A DNA stretch of 64,000 nucleotides from JANQJA01 sp965267485 (GTDB lineage: Bacteria; Pseudomonadota; Gammaproteobacteria; Pseudomonadales; Azotimanducaceae), in assembly GCA_965267485.1 (NCBI GenBank), contig OZ254080.1, positions 2,480,001 through 2,544,000 of the forward strand. The letters are read 5' to 3'. Positions 54,113-62,821 of this stretch are shown here, one piece after another. Positions within the stretch are counted from its first letter, which is position 1; each line of letters begins with the position of its first letter. Under the pieces are notes generated by a model that saw nothing but the letters and a program-made list of their open reading frames with translations, searched no databases and was not told the DNA's origin. The translations under genes were made by a program, and so were the position numbers.

Positions 54113-54373
54113 ATGATTAAGAACCCGCTACCCATGCACCCGGGACAAGTGCTCGCCGAGGTGTACATGTCGCAACTCAACCTCAATCAGACGGCACTGG
54201 CGAAAGCCTGCGGCTGCTCCCCGCGGAAAATCAACGAGATCGTGAACGGCAAGCGTGGGATCTCGCCGTCATTCGCCATTACGCTTGAGTCGGTGCTTGG
54301 GACATCCGCGGAGATGTGGGTCAGGATGCAGGCGGAATATGATCTTTGGGAGGCCAGGCAGAAAGCGGCTTGA
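54113..54373 (+). CDS. higA: HigA-type antitoxin, HTH
   Basis: An 86-residue XRE-type helix-turn-helix antitoxin: MHPGQVLAEVYMSQLNLNQT, then LAKACGCSPRKINEIVNGKR (the HTH), then AITLESVLGTSAEMWVRMQA. This is the standard HigA/VapI layout. It neutralises HigB and is expected to bind the palindrome at 53782-53802. Confidence 0.93.
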   Translation: MIKNPLPMHPGQVLAEVYMSQLNLNQTALAKACGCSPRKINEIVNGKRGISPSFAITLESVLGTSAEMWVRMQAEYDLWEARQKAA

Positions 54374-54449
54374 CGAGGTGTCGGAGTGCACGATAACCGA
54401 TGGAAGTCCCAGACCCAATCTCCAGTCACGGGAATGCCTCGGGATAAGG

Positions 54450-54767
54450 ATGCAGCAATCAGCGACACACCGCAGGGCCTGCCCGGAGTGCGGTGAACCT
54501 GGAGTCATCAGGGAAGACGTCTATCCCGACGGTTGCCCTTGCCTCTACTGCCGCAAGCACATCGAGGTGGATACCACGTTCATCGTGCTTTTCGTTGCGG
54601 CGCTGATCGTCTTGATGCTGCTCGACTTCAGAGTCTGGGGAACCGGCCTGATCGGCGTGCCGTGTGCGCTGTTACTGATTGCGATCGGGCTGAAGCTGAA
54701 GCCCGTCTACTCACGCTTCATGCCGTTACGTCACTATCCGGACACAGACGCAGGCACCGCCAACTGA
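54450..54767 (+). CDS. Small zinc-ribbon membrane protein
   Basis: A 105-residue protein; the ATG at 54450 has GATAAGG upstream. It has a four-Cys zinc-ribbon-like head (RACPECGEPG and GCPCLYCRKH), then two membrane segments (FIVLFVAALIVLMLLDF; GVPCALLLIAIGLKL). No named family recognised. It follows higA by 76 bp on the same strand but is not obviously related to it. Confidence 0.65.
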   Translation: MQQSATHRRACPECGEPGVIREDVYPDGCPCLYCRKHIEVDTTFIVLFVAALIVLMLLDFRVWGTGLIGVPCALLLIAIGLKLKPVYSRFMPLRHYPDTDAGTAN

Positions 54768-54779
54768 GCACACCACCCC

Positions 54780-55151
54780 TCAATCCAGCGTGATCGCAAT
54801 GATGGCGCGCCGCTGGTAGCGCCCGCTCAATCGCGAGAAGAAGTTCGCGACCCGTATCTGCCACCCGTACTTCCTAGTGAACGCGGGGTACATCTGCGCG
54901 ATCTCGTCGGCGTCATCCACCAGTCGTGCGGTGCCATCAATCCACTCGCCCTTGAGATTGCCGCGCATGTCGCAGGGCGCGAGGCGCACGCGGCCATTGT
55001 TGCGGATGCGCTTCACCTTGCCGGCCTTGCCCTCAGAGAACACGTAGTAAGTGCCGCTGTGCTCGGCAATCCACACGGGCGTGCGCACCTCCACCCCGCT
55101 CTTGCGGAAGGTGGCGAGGTTCACGTATTGCTCTGTGGCCGGGTCGAACAT
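54780..55151 (-). CDS. PPOX-class (pyridoxamine 5'-phosphate oxidase-like) oxidoreductase
   Basis: A 123-residue split-barrel flavin/F420-binding type protein: YVNLATFRKSGVEVRTPVWI, then YYVFSEGKAGKVKRIRNNGRVRLAPCD, the typical PPOX strand order, and WQIRVANFFSRLSGRYQRRAI at the end. The start at 55151 is chosen because the frame to 55169 adds only MRYNAV. The cofactor could be FMN or F420; two F420-like LLM genes occur later in the window. Confidence 0.82.
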   Translation of the reverse strand: MFDPATEQYVNLATFRKSGVEVRTPVWIAEHSGTYYVFSEGKAGKVKRIRNNGRVRLAPCDMRGNLKGEWIDGTARLVDDADEIAQMYPAFTRKYGWQIRVANFFSRLSGRYQRRAIIAITLD

Positions 55152-55172
55152 GACGGCATTGTAGCGCACGAG

Positions 55173-55943
55173 TTACCAATTACGGGCCATACACTGTGAG
55201 ACCGTTGCTTGATTCAACGTGTCCTCGGTGGCGTAGAGCCGAAGTTGCCCGCTGGGCGTACGCTCGATTCCCCCACCCCAGCGCAGTCGCGTGGTGCTTC
55301 CGCGAGCCAGGCGGTGATGCCTGTTCTTGACGAGCGATGGCGTCTCGCCATTCAGATTGAGTTGAAACAGGTCTGCAACTTCCGTGGTGTCATCGAGCGA
55401 CGTTGTGCCGATGAGGTAGAGCTCACCGTTGTCTTCGAAGAGGTTCAGATTCTGGTAGCCGTACCATTCAGATTCAACCCAGCCATCTTTGGGATTCGCA
55501 TCGGGCTCGAGGGTGAGGGCCGGCTCAAACGCCAGCGCCCCCTCATTCGTCACATAGAAGTCGAGGTGGCGGCTATCCCAGTTGCCAACGACCACCCAGA
55601 GGCGCGCTTCGAATCTGGCAACACCAACCGCGCCTGCCGTCGCCCGCTCTCTTGGCCCACTGCGTTCGATCACCGTTGCCGGCTTCTCCGGAATGCCATC
55701 GGCGGCGTCCACGTCGTAGATCAGCACGCGAGAACGGTCACGCCGGCGATTGTCTTCGACACCAACGGCCATCCAGCCGTCGTTGATCTGGAAGCCCCCG
55801 GCATGTTTGAAGGGCTTCGGCAGGATCTTGCGGACATCAACAACGCTGTTCGCGACCTCATCTACGATGGCCAGCCATGCTGCATCGGTGGCGCTGCCCG
55901 ACAGCACAAAACGATTGCCCAACCCGATGGAGCGATTCCACAA
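55173..55943 (-). CDS. Beta-propeller-like hypothetical protein, probably 5'-truncated
   Basis: A 256-residue frame with alternating strands and repeated LYLIGTTSLDD/LWVVVGNWDS-like blades, as in beta-propellers; no family recognised. The only start is a TTG at 55943 and there is no signal peptide. The first residues (GNRFVLSGSATDAAWLAIVD) begin in the middle of a blade-like repeat. The upstream DNA is the promoter of the Phd/VapC module, so that module may have inserted into, and cut off, the 5' end of this gene. Confidence 0.6.
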   Translation of the reverse strand: MWNRSIGLGNRFVLSGSATDAAWLAIVDEVANSVVDVRKILPKPFKHAGGFQINDGWMAVGVEDNRRRDRSRVLIYDVDAADGIPEKPATVIERSGPRERATAGAVGVARFEARLWVVVGNWDSRHLDFYVTNEGALAFEPALTLEPDANPKDGWVESEWYGYQNLNLFEDNGELYLIGTTSLDDTTEVADLFQLNLNGETPSLVKNRHHRLARGSTTRLRWGGGIERTPSGQLRLYATEDTLNQATVSQCMARNW

Positions 55944-55946
55944 GAT

Positions 55947-55962
55947 GTAGTAACGTTACTAC
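55947..55962. promoter_or_regulatory. Operator-like 16-bp palindrome of the Phd/VapC module
   Basis: GTAGTAACGTTACTAC is a perfect inverted repeat 33 bp before the antitoxin ATG, followed by a TATACC-like -10 element. This is the expected site for autoregulation by a Phd-type antitoxin. Confidence 0.7.
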
Positions 55963-55995
55963 TTTATACCTTTACACTCTTTGCAAGGCACGAGA

Positions 55996-56247
55996 ATGGC
56001 TCAAAAAAAGATCTCAAGCCGGGAATTCAATCAGGATATCTCCGGCGCCAAACGTGCCGCCCAGCGGGGCCCGGTGATCATCACTGACCGGGGCGAACCC
56101 TCTCACGTCCTGCTGTCGATCGAGGAATACCGTCGACTGACGGCTGCGAGTCAGAATATTGCCGAACTGCTGGCCCTGCCGGGAGATGATTCCGACTTCG
56201 AACCTGGTCGAGTGTCCGATGCGTTCCTCAAGCCGGTCGACTCCTAG
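55996..56247 (+). CDS. Phd/YefM-type antitoxin
   Basis: An 83-residue antitoxin. ISSREFNQDISGAKRAAQRG and PVIITDRGEPSHVLLSIEEY are the Phd/YefM DNA-binding domain; the acidic C-terminal half (LPGDDSDFEPGRV) is the toxin-binding tail. The stop codon is followed directly by the toxin ATG with no gap. The ATG at 55996 has GGCACGAG upstream. Confidence 0.9.
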   Translation: MAQKKISSREFNQDISGAKRAAQRGPVIITDRGEPSHVLLSIEEYRRLTAASQNIAELLALPGDDSDFEPGRVSDAFLKPVDS

Positions 56248-56700
56248 ATGTTTCTGCTCGACACCAACGTGATCTCTGCACTGAGAAAGGCGAATGAGCA
56301 AGGCGAAGATTCCCGACTCGCCGATTGGGCTCGCCGCGAACAGGCTGATCAGATGTATCTGTCTGTCATCTCGGTTTTCGAGTTGGAGATAGGCGTCCTT
56401 CGTCTGGAACGCCGAGACCCGCGGCAGGGCCGCCGGCTGAGGGCGTGGCTTGAGCTCCAGGTGCTGGAGAGCTTTCGAGATCGCATTCTCGATGTGGACC
56501 TCGATGTTGTCAGATGTTGTGCAGAATTGAACGTTCCCGACCCAAAGTCCGAAAGAGACTCATTGATCGCCGCCACAGCGCTGATTCACCAAATGACGGT
56601 GGTGACTCGAAACGAACGTGACTTCAAGCACTGCAGCGTCGACGTCATCAACCCATGGGAAATCAGCGTGAACGAACCCCGGCGAAGGTACAGGCGATAG
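56248..56700 (+). CDS. vapC: VapC-type PIN-domain toxin
   Basis: A 150-residue PIN ribonuclease. The acidic residues of the Mg2+ site are in LLDTNVISALRK, SVISVFELEIGV, SERDSLIAATALIH and VVTRNERDF. The frame is intact. Translational coupling with the antitoxin (abutting stop and start) is standard. A third partner is not visible. Confidence 0.92.
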   Translation: MFLLDTNVISALRKANEQGEDSRLADWARREQADQMYLSVISVFELEIGVLRLERRDPRQGRRLRAWLELQVLESFRDRILDVDLDVVRCCAELNVPDPKSERDSLIAATALIHQMTVVTRNERDFKHCSVDVINPWEISVNEPRRRYRR

Positions 56701-56712
56701 CGGCGTCAGCCA

Positions 56713-57645
56713 ATGAGTTCAGACCAGAGCAGCCCCGGCCGGCTCCAACAGAGCGGCGTCACCATCGCGCTCATGGCCTTCATGATCTTTCCGTTTGGCG
56801 ATGCCATCGTGAAGTCGATGGCAGGCGACTGGCCGGCGCCGGCGGTGGCGGCACTGCGCTTCACGATTGGCAGCCTGATCCTTGGCGCGATTCTGTGGCA
56901 GCAGGAAGGCGCGGCCGGGTTTCGGCGCGAGACCTTCAGCCTGGTGCATGTCGGCCGCGGGCTCGCGCTGACGCTCGCCACCATCACCTTCTTCTCGGCG
57001 ATCTTCATCATGCCGCTGGCCGAAGCGGCAGCCATTCAGTTCGTGAACCCGATACTCACAGTGCTGCTGTCCAGCTGGCTGCTGAAGGAGCGGCTGTCGC
57101 TACCGGCGTGGGTCGCGACCTTCCTTGCCTTCGGCGGTGTGCTGATCATGTTGCGGCCCAACCTCGCGGAGTTCGGCTGGGTCGCGGTGCTGCCCCTGCT
57201 TTCCGCCGTTGGCGCCTCCACCATCATCATTCTGAACCGCGTTGCCGGCGCAAGCGGTACGCTGTGGCAGGCGCAGTTCCAGATGTCGCTGTGGGGCGCA
57301 ATCTTCCTGTCGATGGCCGCGGCGGCCGGTCATTTCCTGTTCGAGGATGTCCGCATCCCTGGCCCGCCAGCATGGCATGTGGTGGCGCGCTGCCTCGCGG
57401 TTGCGATGGTCCAGAGCACGGCGCACTTCCTTCTGTATCTCGCCACCACGCGCGCCACCGCATCGAGTATCGCGCCCATCATCTACCTGCAGCTGATCAT
57501 CGCGACGATCATCAGCGTCGTCATCTTCAAGGATCCGGTGGATGCGATGAGCCTGGTGGGCGGGCTGCTGATTCTCGCCAGCGGGCTGTTCCACTGGATG
57601 ACGAGCGACGGGCGTCACGTGCTGCGGCGCTGGTTTGCCCGTTAG
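56713..57645 (+). CDS. EamA/DMT-superfamily transporter
   Basis: A 310-residue inner-membrane protein with ten predicted spans in two EamA repeats (FMIFPFGDAIVKSMAGDWPA in the first; IVHIGRG-like and LSAVGASTIIILNRVAG in the second). Family members export metabolites or amino acids; the substrate is unknown. It starts 12 bp after the vapC stop but has host-type codon use, so it is probably an old neighbour rather than part of the module. Confidence 0.88.
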   Translation: MSSDQSSPGRLQQSGVTIALMAFMIFPFGDAIVKSMAGDWPAPAVAALRFTIGSLILGAILWQQEGAAGFRRETFSLVHVGRGLALTLATITFFSAIFIMPLAEAAAIQFVNPILTVLLSSWLLKERLSLPAWVATFLAFGGVLIMLRPNLAEFGWVAVLPLLSAVGASTIIILNRVAGASGTLWQAQFQMSLWGAIFLSMAAAAGHFLFEDVRIPGPPAWHVVARCLAVAMVQSTAHFLLYLATTRATASSIAPIIYLQLIIATIISVVIFKDPVDAMSLVGGLLILASGLFHWMTSDGRHVLRRWFAR

Positions 57646-57730
57646 GCAAGCCCCGGCCCGCCACTGCGACATTTATCGAATGTTAATACGCGAGTAGTAC
57701 CGTGCTCTCCTGCACCCGGAGAGTGATTAG

Positions 57731-58687
57731 ATGAAACTGAGCATTGCCCTCGTGATTGCCGCCTTTTCGGCGGTGGTCGCGGCGGACCCCCTTGTCATTG
57801 CCCACCGCGGCGCTTCCGGTTACCTGCCCGAGCACACGCTCGAGGCCTATGCGCTCGCCATTGATCAGGGCGCTGACTACATCGAGCCTGATCTGGTTTT
57901 CACGGCAGACGGCGTGCTGATTGCGCGCCACGACAACTATCTCAGTACGACAACCGATGTGGCTCAGAGGGCAGCGTTCGCGGCCAGAAAGAAGCGAAAG
58001 GGTGATCGAGAGGACTGGTTCACCGAGGATTTCACGCTGAATGAAATCAAGTCCCTGCGCGCGATCCAGTCTTTCAGCGGCAGAAGCGCCGAATTTGACG
58101 GGCAGTACCAGATACCGACGTTTCAGGAGGTGATTGATCTGGTCAGGCAAAAGGAACGCGAGACGGGTCGCGAGATCGGCATCTATCCCGAGACCAAGCT
58201 GCCCTCCCACTTCGAGTCCCTGGGCTTTGACTTCGCCGGCGCCGTTGTCGCGGTGCTCGATGCCAACGGCCTCAACCGTGCAAGCTCTCCTGTCTTCATC
58301 CAGTCATTCGAGCCGGAGATCCTCCGGCGCCTGAATGACATGACTGACGTCCCGCTCGTCATGCTCGTGACGGCCAGGGCGAGAGACGACGTCCATACAC
58401 CCAACATCCCGCTCGAGGAAATCCGGCAGTTCGCCGACGGGGTTGGCGCTTCCAAGATCCTGCTCATGAATCAGGACGGCGAGTCGAGCGGGTTCGTGGA
58501 GCAGGCTCAGGCGCTGGGCCTCTTTGTTCATGCCTGGACGTTCAGGGATGACGCTTACCCCGAGGCGCTGTTCGACAATGGCACCGACGAGATTCGACAG
58601 TTTCTCGAGATCGATATGGACGGCTTCTTCACAGACTTTCCTGACACCGGCGTCAAAGCCAGGGACACCTTCGTCAACGGCGAATAG
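57731..58687 (+). CDS. glpQ: Glycerophosphodiester phosphodiesterase, periplasmic type
   Basis: A 318-residue enzyme with a short signal peptide (LSIALVIAAFSAVVAADP). The catalytic motif is VIAHRGASGYLPEHT (HRGxxxxxPEnT), with metal ligands in YIEPDLVFTADGVLIARHDN. Long GlpQ-type insertions are present (RKKRKGDREDWFTEDFTL). It hydrolyses glycerophosphodiesters to glycerol-3-phosphate. It is monocistronic; a promoter probably lies in the 85 bp upstream. Confidence 0.9.
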   Translation: MKLSIALVIAAFSAVVAADPLVIAHRGASGYLPEHTLEAYALAIDQGADYIEPDLVFTADGVLIARHDNYLSTTTDVAQRAAFAARKKRKGDREDWFTEDFTLNEIKSLRAIQSFSGRSAEFDGQYQIPTFQEVIDLVRQKERETGREIGIYPETKLPSHFESLGFDFAGAVVAVLDANGLNRASSPVFIQSFEPEILRRLNDMTDVPLVMLVTARARDDVHTPNIPLEEIRQFADGVGASKILLMNQDGESSGFVEQAQALGLFVHAWTFRDDAYPEALFDNGTDEIRQFLEIDMDGFFTDFPDTGVKARDTFVNGE

Positions 58688-58737
58688 CATCCTCGGCGAA
58701 CCGGCGGCAGGGCGACGATGTTAGACTGTCGTCCATC

Positions 58738-59751
58738 ATGATCAACGCATCCATACTCGATCTTTGCCCGGTCACGCAGGGCAGCACGCCAGCCGAGGCA
58801 CTGCGCAATTCGCTCGACCTGATCCAGCACGCCGAGCGCTTCGGCTACCAACGCTACTGGGTGGCGGAGCATCACAACATGCGCGGCATTGCGAGTGCGG
58901 CAACGTCCGTGGTCATCGGCTATCTCGCGGGCGGCACATCAACCATCAAGGTGGGCTCCGGCGGCGTCATGCTGCCGAACCACGCCCCGCTGGTGATCGC
59001 AGAGCAGTTCGGTACGCTCGCCTCGCTGTATCCCGGGCGCATTGAACTCGGCCTTGGCCGCGCGCCCGGGACCGATCAGGCAACCGCGCACGCGCTTCGG
59101 CGCACGCTGAACGGCAACGTCGATGACTTCCCGCGCGACGTCACCGAGCTGCAGCTGTTCCTGGGCGACCCGATCGAGCAACAGCGGGTGTTCGCCGTGC
59201 CGGGCATGGGCACGAAAGTGCCGCTGTGGATCCTGGGGTCCAGCACCTATGGCGCGCAGCTCGCCGCGATGATGGGCCTGCCCTACGCGTTCGCCTCGCA
59301 TTTTGCGCCGGAGCAGTTGATGCAGGCGATCGCCATCTATCGCGACCGGTTCGAACCGTCGGCACAGCTTGCCGAGCCCTACGTGATGCTGGGCTACAAC
59401 GTGTGTGCGGCCGACTCCGACGACGAGGCGGCGTACCTGCGTTCATCCTCCCTGCGGTCACTGATCGCGCGGCGCAAGGGTCAGCCTGCCCAGTTGGGGC
59501 CGCCGGTGGAAGACTTCGAGGCTCGGCTCGAACCGCTCGACCGGGCGATTCTGCAGAGCGCGGGCCAGCTTGTCGCGGTGGGCGGCAAAGCCTCGGTGAA
59601 GCAGCAGATGCAATCGTTCCTCGATCAGACCTGCGCCGACGAGCTCATCCTCGTCAGCTCGATCTTCGAGCACGAAAAGCGCGTGCGCTCCTACGAGATC
59701 ACCGCCGAGGCGATTGCTGAGATCGAGGCAGAGAACGCAGCCACCGCCTGA
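58738..59751 (+). CDS. Luciferase-like (LLM class) flavin-dependent oxidoreductase
   Basis: A 337-residue TIM-barrel monooxygenase-type protein, MsnO8-like subfamily: RYWVAEHHNMRGIASAATSV, then VGSGGVMLPNHAPLVIAEQF and GRIELGLGRAPGTDQATA are the family motifs. It uses reduced flavin or F420 on an unknown substrate. The final 13 bp before the DUF4143 operator contain its stop. Full length. Confidence 0.9.
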   Translation: MINASILDLCPVTQGSTPAEALRNSLDLIQHAERFGYQRYWVAEHHNMRGIASAATSVVIGYLAGGTSTIKVGSGGVMLPNHAPLVIAEQFGTLASLYPGRIELGLGRAPGTDQATAHALRRTLNGNVDDFPRDVTELQLFLGDPIEQQRVFAVPGMGTKVPLWILGSSTYGAQLAAMMGLPYAFASHFAPEQLMQAIAIYRDRFEPSAQLAEPYVMLGYNVCAADSDDEAAYLRSSSLRSLIARRKGQPAQLGPPVEDFEARLEPLDRAILQSAGQLVAVGGKASVKQQMQSFLDQTCADELILVSSIFEHEKRVRSYEITAEAIAEIEAENAATA

Positions 59752-59763
59752 GCCTGTTCGCGC

Positions 59764-59796
59764 GTGCAATTTGAAAGTTGAACCTTCAATTTGCAC
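59764..59796. promoter_or_regulatory. 33-bp near-perfect palindrome upstream of the DUF4143 ATPase
   Basis: GTGCAATTTGAA on the left pairs with TTCAATTTGCAC on the right around a GTTGAAC-type centre; only two of 16 base pairs mismatch. It begins 13 bp after the LLM gene stop and ends 17 bp before the ATPase ATG. Its position suggests an operator; the regulator is unknown, possibly the DUF4143 protein itself. Confidence 0.65.
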
Positions 59797-59813
59797 GGAT
59801 TACACTGCATTTC

Positions 59814-60983
59814 ATGTTAGCGCGAACCCTCACGCCATACCTCAAACACCTGTTTACCCAGTACCCGTTCGTGACCGTGACCGGGCCGCGACAATCCGGC
59901 AAGACAACGCTCTGCCGCGCCACCTTCCCGGAGCTTGCTTACGCCAATCTGGAAGCCCCGGACACCCGCGAATTCGCGCTCGACGATCCCCGCGGCTTTC
60001 TGGCGCAATATCCCGAAGGTGCCATTCTCGACGAAGTGCAGCGCGCGCCAGAACTGCTTTCCTATCTGCAGGTCATCGGCGACGAGCAGCGCCGCAACAG
60101 CCTTTTCGTGCTGACAGGAAGCGAGCAGTTCCGACTGTCTGATGCCATCAATCAATCACTCGCGGGACGCACCGGCCTCCTTCGACTGTTACCACTGTCA
60201 GTGGCTGAACTCGCTACCGCAGGCCACGTTTCCACTGTCGACAACCTTCTGTTCACCGGTGGCTATCCACGCATTCACGATCAGCATCTTGATGCCCATC
60301 AGGCACTGGGTGACTACTTCGAAACCTATGTTGAACGCGACGTGCGCCGGCTCAGCGAGATCCGCAACCTGACGAGCTTTCAGCGATTCGTCCGGCTATG
60401 CGCCGGCCGGGTCGGACAATTGCTGAACGTGTCGAGTCTCGGTGCAGACGCCGGCGTTTCGCACACGACCGCCCGGGAATGGTTGTCGCTACTTGAGGCA
60501 AGCTACATCGTCTTTTTGCTACCGCCGCACTTTGCCAACATTCGCAAGCGGCTCGTCAAGTCGCCCAAGCTGTACTTTCACGACGTCGGTCTTGCCAGTT
60601 ACCTGATCGGCATCGAGCGTGAAGACCAGCTGACGACCCACCCGCTACGCGGCCCGCTGTTCGAGAATGCGGTGATCTCGGAAGTGCTGAAGTACCGCTT
60701 CAATCAGGGCCAGCGATCGAACCTCACATTCTTCCGCGATAGCCAGGGGCTGGAATGCGATGGTCTCATCGACTTCGCCGGCCGCCTGCATGCCATCGAG
60801 GTCAAGTCCGGTGCGACGCTGCCCGGCGACGCTTTCAACCAGCTATCTCGCGTTCAGTCATTGCTGACAGGCGTTGAGGAGCTCGCGGTGGTGTACGGTG
60901 GTGATGAAACGCAGACGCGGCGCCTGGGCCGTGTGCTGCCCATCACCGGAGTTGCACCATTGCTGGATCGTTGGCAAACCTGA
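59814..60983 (+). CDS. DUF4143 AAA-family ATPase
   Basis: A 389-residue ATPase; the ATG at 59814 gives the standard N-terminus MLARTLTPYLKHLFTQYPFV. Walker A is TVTGPRQSGKTTLC, Walker B region AILDEVQRAPELL, and sensor 1 LFVLTGSEQF. A winged-helix segment and the DUF4143 domain follow (YFETYVERDVRRLSEIRNLT; RDSQGLECDGLIDF; AIEVKSG), the last with a nuclease-like D...ExK pattern. Function unknown; such genes are common, mobile and often behave like accessory elements. Confidence 0.85.
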   Translation: MLARTLTPYLKHLFTQYPFVTVTGPRQSGKTTLCRATFPELAYANLEAPDTREFALDDPRGFLAQYPEGAILDEVQRAPELLSYLQVIGDEQRRNSLFVLTGSEQFRLSDAINQSLAGRTGLLRLLPLSVAELATAGHVSTVDNLLFTGGYPRIHDQHLDAHQALGDYFETYVERDVRRLSEIRNLTSFQRFVRLCAGRVGQLLNVSSLGADAGVSHTTAREWLSLLEASYIVFLLPPHFANIRKRLVKSPKLYFHDVGLASYLIGIEREDQLTTHPLRGPLFENAVISEVLKYRFNQGQRSNLTFFRDSQGLECDGLIDFAGRLHAIEVKSGATLPGDAFNQLSRVQSLLTGVEELAVVYGGDETQTRRLGRVLPITGVAPLLDRWQT

Positions 60984-61062
60984 AGGTCATCTCCGAAATC
61001 CCTGTCGTTTCCTCGCCTTGGCCCCTATACTCGCGCCCCGCTCTTTCGATACCCAATCTGCC

Positions 61063-62811
61063 ATGCCTCCAGAAGCTGCTGCTTCCGACATCCTCCGCTT
61101 CGACCAATTCGGCCTCGCTGCTCCGCTGCTCGATGCGGTTCGCGACGTCGGCTACGAATCGCCCTCACCCATCCAATGCCAGACCATCCCGCTGCTGCTG
61201 GAGGGTCGCGACGTGCTGGGCCACGCGCCCACCGGGACGGGCAAGACGGCGGCGTTTGCGCTGCCGCTGCTTTCGCGGCTCGAGGCTGGCTCGAAGCTGC
61301 CGCAGATCATGGTGCTCACGCCCACGCGGGAGCTCACTATTCAGGTCGCCGAGGCCTTCCAGCGCTACGGGTCGCACATGAAAGGGTTCCACGTGCTGCC
61401 AATCTACGGCGGGCAAACGTACACCGGGCAGATCAGCCAGCTGAAGCGCGGCGTACAGGTAGTGGTCGGCACGCCCGGCCGCATCATGGACCACATGCGC
61501 AAAGGCACGCTGAAGCTCGACGAGCTGAACGCGCTCGTGCTCGATGAAGCCGACGAGATGCTGCGCATGGGCTTTATTGATGACGTCGAGTGGATTCTGG
61601 AGCAGACGCCCGGCGAGCGGCAGATCGCGCTCTTCTCGGCGACGATGCCTCGGGAGGTCGAGCGCATTGCGCGCAAGCACCTGCGTGACCCGGCAGAGAT
61701 TTCCATCGCGTCGAAGACGGCAACCGCACCGTCCATTCGCCAGCGTTACTGGCCGGTGAGCCATCACCACAAACTCGATGCGCTCACTCGTATCATCGAG
61801 GCCGAGCACTTCGACGCCATGATCATCTTCGTGCGCACGAAGGCAGCCACGGTGGAACTGGCCGAAAAGATGGAAGCGCGTGGCCAGGCCGCTGCCGCCA
61901 TCAACGGCGACATGCCGCAGAAGCAGCGTGAGCAGACCATCGAGCGCCTGAAGAAAGGCGCCTTTGACATTCTCATCGCCACCGACGTCGCCGCGCGCGG
62001 TCTCGACGTCGAGCGCATTACCCATGTCGTGAACTACGACATTCCGTACGACACCGAGGCCTACATTCACCGTATTGGCCGCACGGGCCGTGCCGGCCGC
62101 GAGGGTGATGCCATCCTGTTTGTGACGCCGCGCGAACAGCGGATGCTGAGCGCCATCGAGCGCGCCACACGCCAGAAGATCGAGCCGCTCACCCTGCCTA
62201 CGGTCGAGATGGTGAACGACAAGCGCGTTGCGGACTTCAAGCAGCAGATCACCGATACGCTCGCTGCCGGCGACACCGCGTTCTTCGCGCAACTGATCGA
62301 GCAGTATCAGCGGGAGCACGACGTCTCGGCCACCGACGTTGCCGCGGCACTCGCCCGTATGATGGTGGGCAAAGACACCCTGCTGCTGGCAGAAAAGCCC
62401 GGGAAGGCGACAAGGCCCGCGAAGCTCGATGCTGAAGGCAAATCGCGCGGCACTGAACGCAACACCCGTGGGAACGAGGGCAAACGTGGCGGCGGCAAGC
62501 GGGCCAGCAAGGGCCAGTCGACACCACCCGATGGCTACGAGCGCTATCGCATCGAGGTCGGCTATGACCACGACGTGAAACCCGCGAATATCGTCGGCGC
62601 GATTGCGAACGAGGCCGGCCTCGAAGGCGAGCACATCGGCCACATCGATATCTATGGCGCCTACAGCACGGTGGATCTGCCTGAGGGTATGCCCCGCGAC
62701 ATCTTTCGGGCGCTGAAAAAGGTCTGGGTGTGTCAACGTCAGCTGAACATCACCCACGAGGTCGCGAGGCCCGCAAAGGCGCGCAAGCCTTCAAAGAAGA
62801 AGCGAAACTGA
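61063..62811 (+). CDS. deaD: DEAD-box ATP-dependent RNA helicase (DeaD/CsdA type)
   Basis: A 582-residue RNA helicase; the ATG at 61063 matches family starts (FDQFGLAAPLLDAV). It has the Q motif SPIQCQTIPLL, motif I APTGTGKTAA, motif II VLDEADEML, motif III SAT and motif VI HRIGRTGRAGREG. The C-terminus has a basic, low-complexity linker (KGRNTRGNEGKRGGGKRAS-like) and a DbpA-type RNA-binding domain (RYRIEVGYDHDVKPANIVGA). It functions in ribosome assembly or mRNA decay. A 1.6-kb open frame on the opposite strand is a GC-driven shadow. Confidence 0.93.
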   Translation: MPPEAAASDILRFDQFGLAAPLLDAVRDVGYESPSPIQCQTIPLLLEGRDVLGHAPTGTGKTAAFALPLLSRLEAGSKLPQIMVLTPTRELTIQVAEAFQRYGSHMKGFHVLPIYGGQTYTGQISQLKRGVQVVVGTPGRIMDHMRKGTLKLDELNALVLDEADEMLRMGFIDDVEWILEQTPGERQIALFSATMPREVERIARKHLRDPAEISIASKTATAPSIRQRYWPVSHHHKLDALTRIIEAEHFDAMIIFVRTKAATVELAEKMEARGQAAAAINGDMPQKQREQTIERLKKGAFDILIATDVAARGLDVERITHVVNYDIPYDTEAYIHRIGRTGRAGREGDAILFVTPREQRMLSAIERATRQKIEPLTLPTVEMVNDKRVADFKQQITDTLAAGDTAFFAQLIEQYQREHDVSATDVAAALARMMVGKDTLLLAEKPGKATRPAKLDAEGKSRGTERNTRGNEGKRGGGKRASKGQSTPPDGYERYRIEVGYDHDVKPANIVGAIANEAGLEGEHIGHIDIYGAYSTVDLPEGMPRDIFRALKKVWVCQRQLNITHEVARPAKARKPSKKKRN

Positions 62812-62821
62812 GGAGCAACTC

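Noticed and set aside
56655..57686. 343-codon plus-strand frame over the EamA transporter
   Set aside because: Arg/His-rich shadow; the overlapping frame at 56713-57645 has ten membrane spans and the EamA motifs.
61165..62757. 530-codon open frame antisense to the DEAD-box helicase
   Set aside because: A result of GC-rich codon structure; the plus strand encodes every helicase motif and the minus reading has no family resemblance.
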